From contig NC_079209.1 of the NCBI RefSeq assembly GCF_026745355.1, positions 31,633,444 through 31,697,443 of the forward strand: a DNA stretch of 64,000 nucleotides. The letters are read 5' to 3'. A program made the position numbers and the translations under genes. How positions within the stretch are numbered: the first letter of the stretch is position 1; each line of letters opens with the position of its first letter. The stretch comes from Beta vulgaris subsp. vulgaris. Its lineage: Eukaryota > Streptophyta > Magnoliopsida > Caryophyllales > Amaranthaceae. The notes beneath the pieces are model-generated. The model searched no databases, was not told the DNA's origin, and saw nothing but the letters and a program-made list of their open reading frames with translations. Below, one piece after another: positions 54,555-64,000 of the stretch.

Positions 54555-55697
54555 TGTTAGTCGAGTACAAAAACTTAAGAAACTACAAGAGGGGGGTGAA
54601 TTGTAGTTGGGGAGATTTTCTAACTTTTTGCGAAAATAAAAGAATATTTATCTAAGAAAGAAATAAATGCATAAACTAGAAAGAAATGAGACCACGGAAA
54701 TTTTTACAAGGAAAACTTCCTAGGCCCAATAGGTAGAAAAACCTTGACCACGAGGGATTTTGACTCAATTCTCTTTAATATACTTTAGGCCAAAAGACTC
54801 TCTTTTGTACAACCTAAACTCGGACCTTCTCTGTTCCTCTAGGAACTGGTTCACTGTCAACTTGTTCCCCCTGAACAATTGACTTTCTCTCTTGACTTCA
54901 CTCGAATCTTTTCTCTTCTCTCTTTTCTTTCTCTTTCTCTTTTCTTCGAAATATTACAAATTTTAATTCACTTAACCCAATCTATAATAAACTAAGTAAT
55001 AATGAAAGAAGAGTAAAATCGAATATACTTTCACAAAAATATTGCACTAAAAATTCTAAAAGCATAATGTTTAAGATTGTTACACAAAACTATTTGTACA
55101 AGGCAATCTTTCCCATGATCTTCTCCACGGACATAGTGGAGCAGAATTTCAGCTTCACTCCTTCCACGTTCTAGTCGTTGCAAAAATCCGTGGGAAGTTA
55201 TGCGGTTGGTTTCCGAAACATGCCATTATCACACGCTCACCATTATCACACGCCACATAGTAGTAGTGTGGGTTGTTGTGGTTCCTAAAATCTAGGAACT
55301 ACTTCAACCCTCCTCTTTAGGCGGTTAGTTGTTGCTTTTGAAGCTCCTTATCAAGTAACCGTTTTAAATAGCTGCGCACAAACTAACTTCCAAGTGTATT
55401 ATGGAATCACATAATTTCACAATATATACGTCCATAATGTAAACTGTTTGTAACAAACACAAATAAAGTTAACAACTTAATTTTGGATTAACCTCCTAAT
55501 CAATTCTCCATAAGTTATTAAACATATTATTTGTGATATCTAAAAGATAATAAACCTAAGAGAAAATAACAAATCTAGATTATAAATAAATAAAACAAAA
55601 ATGAATAAATCTAATAACATGAAATTAATCAAACAACATACGAAAACTAAATTAACCAAAGTGAATTTTTTGTCATCATCAAAATAGGGAAACAACA
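54555..55697 (-). repeat. 3' LTR of the Sirevirus-like element
   Basis: 1143 bp, TGTTAGTCGAG to AGGGAAACAACA. Contains TTTCTCTTTCTCTTTTC tracts. Borders are set by the polypurine tract to the right and the partner LTR at 63169. Confidence 0.9.
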
Positions 55698-55714
55698 ATA
55701 TTCCCCCTTTTTTA
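55698..55714 (-). promoter_or_regulatory. Polypurine tract 1 of Sirevirus-like element
   Basis: Minus strand AAAAAAGGGGGAATAT directly before the 3' LTR. Confidence 0.85.
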
Positions 55715-55935
55715 TGATGGCAAATAATTGGGAAATTTTTTTTATGTTTTCTGTTTTAAGAAAAGAAAAACAAATCAGAAAAATATAACACAAAAAATAT
55801 AACACACACAACCTAATAAGTAGACTCAACTCGGACTGGGAACAAGATCGGGCTCTACTGGGAACATGGATGAGAAAAACATGCATAGGAACATGCATAG
55901 GAACTAAGATAAAAAAAAATTCTACCAACAATATA

Positions 55936-55953
55936 TTTTCCCCCTTTTGGCAT
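55936..55953 (-). promoter_or_regulatory. Second polypurine tract, upstream
   Basis: Minus strand GCCAAAAGGGGGAAAATA, about 230 bases before the first. Repeated polypurine tracts ahead of the 3' LTR are a described Sirevirus trait. Confidence 0.7.
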
Positions 55954-56270
55954 TATCAAAACAAAGTGATGAACCTGCAGCACTAGAGAGTCAACAGTCT
56001 AGGCATCAAGCAAGTAGCTCAAACACGTATCTTATAATATTAGCCATCCAAGCACAAACAATAAGCAAGTAGAAAGCAACAATATGGACAGCAGAGTATA
56101 ATCAATATGCAGAGTCAAGAGTAAAAGAAGAAATAGAAATTAAAGAGCTTCATGTGTCACAAACAGGACACATAAAGAGAGAACAAAAAAGAGATTGTTT
56201 AACAATAATTACAGCCACAAAAAATACTTGTTCAATGTTTCAAAGTTAAAATAAATTAGGGCTTAGGGAG
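55954..56270. other. Non-coding stretch between envelope-like gene and polypurine tracts
   Basis: AT-rich with many AGCAAGTAG and ACACATAAAG repeats; no domain. It is the 3' untranslated part of the element. Confidence 0.5.
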
Positions 56271-57620
56271 CTTAAAGAGAGTGGAGACCACATAATCAAT
56301 TTTGGAGACAACACCATCACTTTTTCCTGATCCCCGTATCAGCATGCTTAATGGCCATCAGTTGTTGTTGCTGCTAAAGATCCAGAGTAGAGACATGGTC
56401 TCTATGACATTATTCCTGGTGTCAGTAGGGACAGAGAGTCTTGAATTTCCCGGAGCATTTTGTTGAGCCCAGTAGTAGATAACAAGGGAAAATCAACAGT
56501 GGTGGAAGGAACTGGATTCGAGTCTAGGTGAATAAACACAGCTTCACCTTGTTCCTGCTCCTTCAGAGACTTGGACCCATCAATCCTTTGACTCTTCCTC
56601 ACAAACCCACTAGGAACTCCCTCTTCCCCCACCTTCCTCTTACCACCTACTTCCACCTTAACAGGCGTTTCTTCCCTCTCAAAGTCCAGCTTTTCATTAA
56701 CCAACCTTAACTAAGTCTTGACAGTGTGTCCTTGGTCAGGTAATTTTCAGGTTCAAGACAGAAAGAGGGAATGGCAGGCAGTTTGACTTTGCAATTTTTG
56801 AAGATGGTAGAGAGAAGGTTTCCATAGCCAACTTTAGTATTATGCGAAATGCAGTGAGAGAGATGTGAAATAATCAAAGAAGGGAGGTTGATTTTGATGT
56901 TCTTGGCAAGGCAGTACATAATGGAGAGATCCATTAGACTAGCCTCGGTTCTTTTTGTGGAACGGGGTAAGATAAAACGCCACACAAATTGGAATAACAA
57001 TTTATGAAAGGGGGACAATTCTTTTTGATCTAAAGATAATGCATTCGATTTCCATAAAGAAAGAAGAATTTTATCATTGAGACTCCATGATGTTAAGTTT
57101 GGCCCTACCCTTAACATACTCCTTATAACCCTCAATTGGAACATCAAACCATCCCCCAACTTCTTTTCAGTTAAAGTAACAACACAACCATTACAACACT
57201 CACACAGACTCCCTGTGATATTAAAACTTGACAAAAAACTTTCATTTCTTTTTCATATAAACCCTCATCTAAACTAACAACATTCCACCATTTTTGAAAC
57301 TTTAAAATATCAGCAGTTCTATCCACTTGGACTTTTTACACCATGCAACATCAATACAGAACCCACAAGAAATTGGATGATTTTGTTTTCTTATCTCTCT
57401 TCGTAGGAACAGTAATTTCCTTTTCTTGTTCACTTTCAGCTTCATTTTCACCTTCTCCTTGTTTTGGAGAGAGAAAAACAGGAGTAGAGAATTCGACTTT
57501 TGACCCAGTTGAATCTTCTTTTGTCTTGGATGATTCTTGAGCGCTAATTTCGTCAAGTGATGGTGTATTCTCTAAGGGAAAATTTTCGTGATCACCGGTA
57601 TTTTAATTGTGAGAAGACAT
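56271..57620 (-). pseudogene. Envelope-like / Transposase_32-type extra gene of Sirevirus
   Basis: A likely start codon is at 57620 (MSSHN, with a stop as codon 6). An acidic then Lys-rich N-terminus (57556-57302 region) precedes the domain at about 57234-56707, which includes CECCNGCVVTLTEKKLG, KILLSLWKSNALSLDQKELS, FVWRFILPRSTKRTEASLMD and LGHG-like KVGYGNLLSTIFKNCKVKLP. This is the putative plant transposon/envelope-like domain seen after RNase H in Sirevirus and Athila elements. 56704-56402 encodes a Glu/Lys-rich tail with RKSQRIDGSKSLKEQ and a C-terminal REIQDSLSLLTPGI helix. No signal peptide and no clear membrane segment are visible. Frameshifts at 57235-57300 and 56705 break it. A role in entry is not established for these plant proteins. 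Confidence 0.7.
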
Positions 57621-58197
57621 GGTGAAAGGGTTTTGGAGGGAGGTTGAAGATGAGAGCTTAGAGAGAAAATTAATTAATGTGAGAGTGGGAAGTTGTGACA
57701 GGTCAGTGATGTGATGGCTTGGGGTATAAAAGCAATGATGATTCCGTGTGAAAGTAAATAAAAGGCAGTTGAGTGAAACGGTTATATTTTGTGAAGTATT
57801 TAATGAAATTTCTTCTTTTAACTCAGATTAAACGAACTTGTAATTGTGGCAATAATGCATGTCAACGCATTTATTTACAGAATTGAGGTGTGAGAAAAAA
57901 AATCAAGGAAATTTGGAGGAAAAATTAAGAAAAGAGAAAAATAAAAAATACTCTTGCATAAGATAAAATTTGTTCGTAACGTACAAACTACGTACGTACC
58001 AAATATGTGCAAGGACAATAAGGGTAATATTCAAAGACAAATGTGAGTCCTTATACTTGATCCTAGGTGTATGAAATTTATTTCATGAAAGTTGCAGGCA
58101 TACTTAGTAAGAAACAATTCTTGGGAAATTAACATCGTTTGTATATTCAAACAATTCTTATCATTCCTAGTTCCAAACGTATCTTTCAAACCTGTCC
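57621..58197. other. Spacer between RNase H and envelope-like gene
   Basis: AT-rich, no open frame of note. On the minus strand this is the region between the end of pol (58198) and the start at 57620; TATA-like and A-rich stretches are present but no splice acceptor can be called with confidence. Confidence 0.45.
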
Positions 58198-58633
58198 CTA
58201 GTAAGGTTTAGTCAATATGTCAGCTATTTGATTTTCAGTTGGACAAAAATCAACTTTGACTAACCCTTTTCTACATTGTCTTTTAGGAAAGATGACGAAT
58301 GTGAATATGCTTGACTCTAGAGTGATGAACTGGATCCTTGGAAATGCATATACACTAGTATTATCACAGAGATAAACACACTTAAATTTTATGCCAAAGT
58401 CACGTACCTGTTGTTTGATCCATAATACCTGAACAGCAATGCAGCAGCTGCCACATATTAGCTTCCTTTGAAAGAGCAACAATGTTTTGCTTCTTTGAAC
58501 TCCAAGAAACTAAGCTTGATCCTAGGAACTGGGCAATACCTGAAGTGCTTTTACGATTCACCAAGTCTCCAGCATAGTCAGCATCAGAGTAGCTAACTAG
58601 ATCAAAGATGTCACTTCGAGGATAGAATAACAA
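58198..58633 (-). pseudogene. Sirevirus-like RNase H
   Basis: 58633-58400 encodes LVSYSDADYAGDLVNRKSTS and GIAQFLGSSLVSWSSKKQNI, the copia RNase H with D.D.AG. 58482-58198 encodes VYLCDNTSVYAFPRIQFITL (usually C DN.SAI...KNP..H.R.KHI) and NQIADILTKPY. The catalytic Asp in CDN is present. The two frames join by a shift near 58450. Confidence 0.85.
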
Positions 58634-59531
58634 AGATCATCACTTCCTTTCAAATATCTAAGGATCCTTTTGACGGGTGTCAAATGAGATTCCTTAGGAT
58701 TTGATTGGAATCTAGCACAAAATCGACACTAAAGGAAATATCAGGCCTACTAGCAGTTAGATAAAGTAAGGAACTAATCATACTTCTATAGAGTTTTTGA
58801 TCTATGGACTTACCACTTGGATCCTCATCTAACCTTGTTCATGTTCCTATTGGAGTATGGTTGTTTTTGCTTGATCCAGCCCATATTTTTTCAATAACTC
58901 CTTCACATATTTTTGCTGATGGATCATTGTTCCTCTTTCAGTTTGCTTGATTTGCAAGCCGAGAAAGAAGTTTGATTACTCCATCATGCTCATTTCAAAT
59001 TCACTACGCATTAACTCAGCTAATTCCTTATAAAGAGATTCATTAGTTGCACCTAAAATTATATCATCCACATAAATCTGAACCACTAGAATGTTTGTTC
59101 CTTTGGATATAAGGAACATAGTTCTATTAACTTTTCCTCGTATAAAATCATTCGAAAGTAAGAATTTTGAGAGTTTTTCATACCATGATCTAGGAGCTTG
59201 CTTTAGCCCATAAAGAGCTTTATCTAGCTTATAGACATGGTTGGAAGATCAGGGTTTTCAAATCCAGGAGGTTGTTCCACATAGACGTTTCTATTAAATA
59301 CCCATTTAAAAAGGCACATTTGACGTCCATTTGGTACAACCTAAAACCCATGAATGCAGCAAAGGCAATCAAAATTCTTATTGCTTCTATTCTAGCTACA
59401 AGAGCAAAGGTTTCATCGAAGTCAATACCTTCTTGTTGATTGTACCCTTTTGCTACGAGTCTGGCTTTGTTTCTTATGACTGTTCCATGCTCATCCTGCT
59501 TGTTCCTGAAGATCCATTTCAGCCCAATCAC
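58634..59531 (-). pseudogene. Sirevirus-like reverse transcriptase
   Basis: 59531-59229 encodes [57 protein letters not shown]. After a break at 59228, KALYGLKQAPRSWYEKLSKF (in another frame) and IYVDDIILGATNESLYKELA (about 59079-59020; catalytic YVDD intact) follow, then FFLGLQIKQTERGTMIHQQK and YVKELLKKYGLDQAK. The usual PPGF block after YLIE is altered to WNNLLDL. Confidence 0.85.
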
Positions 59532-59576
59532 CCTTTGGTTCTCAGGCTTGGTCTCAAGATGCCATACCTTGTTCTT

Positions 59577-60855
59577 CTAGAAGTCATTCAGTTCCTCTTG
59601 CATGGCATTGATCCAGTCAGACTCCATAAGGGCATCATTGCGATCTCGTGGTTCTGTCATAGATAAAAAGGCTTGGAAAGCACAAAAAAATTTCAGTGGG
59701 GATCTCGTCTGAGTTCCCTTTTCAATATCACTTACGATTAAATCCAAGGGATGGGATTTCAGGTACTTCCATGGTCTTCGTTCAAATCTCCTTGTCTCTG
59801 CTCCTCCAACTTGAGGCTCTTCATTTGTTTCATTTTCTAGATGAATCTCTTCTGCCTGTTCCTCCTGTATGACATGATCGAGAACATTTATCTCTTCTTC
59901 AGGACTATGTTTTTTGTCAGTACATGCAGGTGTTAGTTCCTCATCAAGGTTCACTGACTCTTCAGAACGAGTCAGTCCAATTTCAAAGTCATTTTCATGA
60001 CTTAGTTCCTGCATGGAGTTAGTTTCATAAAAAATAATATGGACACTTTCCTCAACACACATTGTTCTTTTGTTGTATACTCTATATACTTTACTATTTA
60101 AAGCATATCCTCTAAAAATAGCCTCATCACTTCTAGCATCAAACTTTCCTAAATTGTCTTTACCATTGTTGTGTACAAGACATTTACAACCAAAGATTCT
60201 AAAGTATGAGATATTGGGTTTTCTTCCTTTGATTAACTCATAGGGGGCCTTGGACAATGGGTCTCAGCATGACTCTATTAATGATGTAGCATGACGTGCT
60301 CACTGCTTCAGCCCAGAAGTTCTTCAGAAGATTGCTGGCTATTAGCATCGTTCTTGCCATGTCCTCCAAAGTGTGCTTCTTCCTCTCCACCACGCCATTT
60401 TGTTGTGGGGTCCTAGAAGCTGAGAATTTGTGGTCAAGTCCTTCATTACTGCAAAACTCATCAAACTTGGAGTTTTCCAACTCCTTGCCATGATCAGAAC
60501 GCAAATGTTTAATTTTAAAACCACTTATTCTTTGTGTTCTTTTAGCAAAGTTTACAAATTCATCAAATGTTTCGTCTTTGCTATGAAGAAAAATAACCCA
60601 AGTGTATCTTAAAAAATCATCAACTATAACAAGTACATATCTCTTACTAGATCTGCTTTGGATTCGAACAGGGCCACACAAGTCCATATGAATCAATTCA
60701 AGAGGAGTTTGTGTGCTTACCATCTTCTTTGGTTTGAACGAGGATTTAACTTGTTTTCCTTTTGCACATGGTCCATAAACTTCATGATTTGAGACTTTGA
60801 TTGTTGGTAGACCAGCAACTAAGTCCCTACCACTTAGCTTCTGGAGCAAGGTCAT
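59577..60855 (-). pseudogene. Sirevirus-like integrase and C-terminal extension
   Basis: 60855-60238 encodes the rve core with LELIHMDLCGPVRIQSRSSK (first Asp), KIKHLRSDHGKELENSKFDE (second Asp) and RTPQQNGVVERKKHTLEDMA (Glu). Then NRVMLRPIV leads via a frameshift near 60250 to APYELIKGRKPNISYFRIFG, the GKKP-type block, and YALNSKVYRVYNKRTMCVEE. The acidic extension towards RT (60000-59800) includes EEINVLDHVIQEEQAEEIHL. Confidence 0.87.
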
Positions 60856-61317
60856 ACTTACGTGACCAACCTTTTATGCCAAAGAAGTGGTTCATTGTCG
60901 ACGACACTGAAACAGGTTAGGTTGTTCCTAGGAACAAGGATTATGTCAACAACATAAGTCTTTCCCTTCCTAGTTCCTTCCAGAATCTTGGTACATGTTC
61001 CTGTATTACTTACTACACAACACTCATCAGCAAAGTTCACACTGTTCCCTTTGTCACAAAATTGAGAAATACTAAGTAGATTGTGTTTCAAACCCTCAAC
61101 CAAACATACATTATCTATGGAATGTCACTTAGACTTTCCTACCTTACCTATAGCTACAATGTTACTTGTAAGATTGTCTCCGAATGTCACAGTTCCTCCA
61201 TCATAGGCTCAAAGAGAGAGAAATTTATTTTTATCTTCTGTCATGTGTTTAATTAGAACAACCGATATCGAGGTACCACAGGTTGTTCCCCCTCACTTTA
61301 GCCTGTATCCAAAATAA
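60856..61317 (-). pseudogene. Pre-integrase and protease end of Sirevirus-like pol
   Basis: 61103-60858 encodes VEGLKHNLLSISQFCDKGNS and VVDNEPLLWHKRLVT, the GAG-pre-integrase block with WH of the zinc finger; HVS.TLL.KL at 60855-60820 continues it. Upstream in another frame (about 61260-61190) come pieces of the protease (H.TEDKN.FLSL, GGTVTFGDN). The catalytic DSG triad region at about 61280 reads YLDIGCS, with the Ser of DSG changed to Ile. Confidence 0.7.
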
Positions 61318-61758
61318 TTAGTTAATGGTAGGAACCCAGTCTGACTTGGGTTCCTCTGTTGGGCTAGTATTTCTCTTAACTTTCCACACTTGCTTAATTA
61401 AGCGAGTGTTCATCTCAATATGATCTTCTGTGGAGGAATATTCAGATACTAAGTGACCACTGTTCCCACAGTAAGAGCATCTTCGGTTGCTTGGAAGATC
61501 AATATATTTTTTCATTTTGTTTTTCTTCTTGTGATTGAAACATAACCCATTCCTTCCTTCGTTTTTATACTTTTGTATCGAACTCACTGGATCAGGAAGT
61601 TTTGTTCTTAAAGATTCTATTTTCCCTTTAAGTACCAAATACTCATTTAAACCTTTATCATGTTCGAACTTTGATTTTTCAAACTTGGATCTGGTATTTA
61701 TAGAGGAACTGGTTCCTTCAGGAACAAATAGTTTCAATTCAGCCATCCCCATATTCAT
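61318..61758 (-). pseudogene. Gag-protease linker with zinc knuckle
   Basis: CSYCGNSGHLVSEYSS is a CCHC knuckle in which the final Cys is Tyr. The preceding LKGKIESLRTKLPDPVSSIQ is a coiled-coil-like stretch. Sireviruses carry such a second knuckle in the gag C-terminal region before the protease. Confidence 0.7.
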
Positions 61759-62124
61759 GAAATAATTTTCATTTTTAGCATTTTCAAAAGCTTCTCGAAT
61801 ACGTCGGTTTTCATAAAAAACATCAAAGAATCTTTCTTCAATATTTTCATTTATTGTTTTAAATCAATTTGAATGACCTTTCGTGACTTCTAAGGCCTTT
61901 TCCAGATTTTCTTCTCTAACACAGATAGCCTTGTAGTCATCCAAAGTTTCTAAAAGAAGTTATATTAATTGCTTCTTTGAAAGTTCTTTTAACTCTTCTT
62001 CAATAACATTAATGCGTACCTTATTGCTTGGCAAGTCTTTTTCATCGCATGTCTTTGCCATGAGACACAAATGAGTTGTTTCCTCTTCAGGTTGTTCCTA
62101 CTCCTCGTTTGAATCAGATTCTCC
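61759..62124 (-). pseudogene. Broken coiled-coil segment of gag
   Basis: Frames are interrupted; Glu/Lys/Leu-rich codons (e.g. KVTKGHSN, EENLEKALEVTKG at about 61920-61870) fit the long coiled-coil part of Sirevirus gag. Stops at several places, including TAG at about 62098. Confidence 0.5.
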
Positions 62125-63107
62125 CTAGGAAGCAACCATGGCCCTTCTCATATCAACTTTTGAGAAAGGTTTTTTGTGTTTTCTTTCCTTCTCCTTGTAT
62201 TTTCCTTTACCCTTGTCATTTTCCCAAAGAGGAAATTCCTTTATGAAGTGGTCAGGACTTCCACATTTATGATAACTTAGCTTCCCTGGCTTTTTCAAAT
62301 TTTTTCCTTTGTAATTCTTGTTGAAGAATTTGTTGAATCTTTTCACGATCAATGTTGCCTCTTCATCATCAGAATCTGAATCCTCTTGTTCATTAGACTT
62401 GAGAGCCAAAGCTTTAGGTCCACTAGAGTCAACTTCATGAGTTCCTAGATGTATTTCATGAGTCAACAAGGAACTGGAAAGTTGCTCGATATTAATATGG
62501 TGAAATCTTTTGTTTCAATCAAAGCAGTGACCTTTGCCATCCATTTGTCATCCTGAGGTAGACTTCGTAGTACTTTTCGTACTTGTTCCTCTGGAGTGAT
62601 GACCTTCCCTAGGGATTCAAGCTCATTTATTATGTTCGAGAATCTTGTGAGCATTTCTTCGACAGACTCCTTATTAGGCTTCATTTGAAATAGCTCATAT
62701 TTGTGCATGAGCATATCAATTTTTGAGCTCTTAACTTCGTTTGTTCCTTCGTGAGTAACTTGAAGAAGTTCCCACATTTGCTTGGCCGATTTGCATCCCA
62801 TGATTCGATTGTGTTCATGGGGACCAAGGCTACAGTGGAGAATCTTTTTGGCCAAGTTGTTCATCTCCATCTTATCGAAGTCATCTTTGTCATATTTGGA
62901 GATAGGTTTGGGGATGTCTTCACCTTTTTCATTTTTCTCTGTGACTTCGAAGTCACCAATCTCTATCACTCTCCAAACTTGATAATTTTCAGCCTTAATG
63001 AAAATTTCCATACGATTTTTCCAATATGGATAATACTTGCCATTAAACATAGGTGAACGCTGAGTTGAGTAACCTTCTTCTAATATTTCTCCCGATGTGT
63101 TCATCAT
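62125..63107 (-). pseudogene. Sirevirus-like gag (UBN2 domain and first knuckle)
   Basis: The start at 63107 opens MMNTSGEILEEGYSTQRSPM, then the copia gag core FNGKYYPYWKNRMEIFIKAE, AKKILHCSLGPHEHNRIMGC, AKQMWELLQVTHEGTNEVKS, PNKESVEEMLTRFSNIINEL and RKVLRSLPQDDKWMAKVTAL. After a frameshift near 62465, SYHKCGSPDHFIKEFP is the first zinc knuckle with its first and last Cys replaced (Tyr-His-Lys-Cys and Phe). So the nucleocapsid fold is lost in both knuckles. Confidence 0.85.
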
Positions 63108-63154
63108 TTTTAGGAACTAGCTCCTCAATGTATACTGATTTTTGGAGGAACCAG

Positions 63155-63168
63155 GCTTTGATACCAAT
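63155..63168 (-). promoter_or_regulatory. Primer-binding site of Sirevirus-like element
   Basis: The minus strand reads ATTGGTATCAAAGC immediately inside the 5' LTR, matching the initiator-Met tRNA site TGGTATCAGAGC with one difference. Confidence 0.88.
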
Positions 63169-64000
63169 TGTTAGTCGAGTACAAACACATAAGCAACTAC
63201 AAGAGGGGGGGTGAATTGTAGTTGGGGAGATTTTCTAACTTTTTGCGGAAATAAAAGAATATTTATCTAAGAAAGAGATAAATGCATAAACTAGAAAGAA
63301 TCAAGAAGACGGAAATTTTTACAAGGAAAACTTCTTAGGCCCAATAGGAAGAAAGACCTTGACCACGAGGGATGTTGACTCAATTCTATTTAATACAGTT
63401 TAGGCCAAAAGACTCTCTTTTTTACAACCCTAACTCGGACCATCTCTGTTCCCTGTCAACTTGTTCCCCCTGAACAATTGACTTTCTCTCTTGACTTTAC
63501 TCAAAGTCTTTTCTCTTTCTCTCTTTTCTTTCTCTTTCTCTTTTTCTATCGAAATTATTACAAATTTTAATTCACTTAACCCAATCTCTAATACGCTGAG
63601 TAATAATGAAAGAAGAGTAATACCGAATATACTTTCACAAAAATATTACACTGAAAATTTTGAAAGCATAATGTTTAAGATTGTTACACAAAACTATTTG
63701 TAGAAGACAATCTTTCCCATGATCTTCTCCACGAACATAGTGGAGCTGAATTTCAGCTTCACTCCTTCGACGTTCTAGTTGTTGCCAAAATTCGTTGGAA
63801 GTTATGCGGTTGGTTTTCGAAACATCAACCATTATCACACGCCACATTAGTAGGTGGGTTGTTGTGGTTCCTAAAATCTAGGAACTACTTAAACCCTCGT
63901 CGCGCGGTTAGTTTGTTGCTTTTGAAGGCTCCTTATCAAGTGACCGTTTTAAATAGCTACGCACAAACTAACTTCCAAGTGTATTATGGAATCACATAAT
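63169..64000 (-). repeat. 5' LTR of Sirevirus-like element, cut by window end
   Basis: Matches 54555-55417 of the other LTR; the remaining roughly 280 bases and the target duplication lie outside the window. Short open frames within it are not genes. Confidence 0.9.

Larger units (their letters stand above)
54555..64000 (-). mobile_element. Sirevirus-like Ty1/copia retrotransposon, running past the window end
   Basis: The left (3') LTR is 54555-55697. The right (5') LTR starts at 63169 with the same TGTTAGTCGAGTACAAA and is cut by the window edge after 832 bases. On the minus strand: gag, protease, integrase, RT, RNase H, then an extra envelope-like gene and two polypurine tracts, which is the Sirevirus layout. 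The LTRs are highly similar by eye, clearly closer to each other than those of the Tat element, so this is the younger insertion. Coding has frameshifts and stops. Confidence 0.9.

Noticed and set aside
1..64000. Host protein-coding gene, tRNA or rRNA gene, CRISPR array
   Set aside because: Every frame over about 100 codons with a recognisable domain belongs to a transposable element; no tRNA-like or rRNA-like sequence was recognised on reading, and no regularly spaced short repeats with unique spacers exist.

Overview
The window is plant nuclear DNA made almost entirely of nested transposable elements. I see no host gene, tRNA, rRNA, CRISPR array or bacterial-style operon. The element mix (Athila-like, Tat/Retand-type and Sirevirus-type LTR retrotransposons, L1-type LINEs with EEP endonuclease, En/Spm CACTA transposons, a Tourist-type MITE) together with AT-rich plant-style introns points to a flowering plant, most likely a eudicot. 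I cannot name the species.

Layout from left to right. Positions 1-279 are a truncated array of TGCGTCG motifs. Positions 280-11087 are minus-strand Athila-like retrotransposon debris: copy 1 gag at 280-1140 and copy 2 pol/gag at 9481-11087, resuming at 20791-21273. This debris is interrupted by a small CACTA element (1887-2989), LINE A (about 3327-7035) and a MITE (8129-8496). A 9.7-kb CACTA element (CACTA-2, 11088-20790, target duplication AGT) splits the gag gene of Athila copy 2. It carries a TNP2-type transposase gene and a spliced second gene (TnpA/Transposase_24 plus a broken Ulp1-like part), and it has long C-rich and G-rich tracts.

From 21274 to at least 49411 runs the backbone of one minus-strand LINE (LINE B: RNase H, zf-RVT, RT, endonuclease). 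It is cut by a 10.4-kb Tat gypsy element (22022-32391, TSD TTTGT), by a copia element (about 33069-43207) that itself holds LINE C (36003-40940), and by half of a second CACTA (CACTA-3, 44316-47741). Removing the inserts restores a continuous LINE reading order, so the nesting order is clear: Athila copy 2, then LINE B, then copia-1, then LINE C, each inside the one before. Positions 49412-54554 hold fragments of a long-LTR element and unassigned sequence. From 54555 to beyond the window end lies a minus-strand Sirevirus-like copia element with an envelope-like extra gene and two polypurine tracts.

Almost every coding region has stops or frameshifts, so nothing here is likely to be fully autonomous now. 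The most unusual signal is a pair of hairpins upstream of the TNP2 start codon. They are present in both CACTA-2 and CACTA-3, and two stem base pairs differ between the copies in a compensatory way. Also notable: an antisense spliced extra gene with its own TATA-like box inside the Tat element, a CACTA-3 copy that lost exactly one half while the LINE flank is preserved to within about a base, and an Athila copy whose protease-RT linker is fused directly to the integrase tail.
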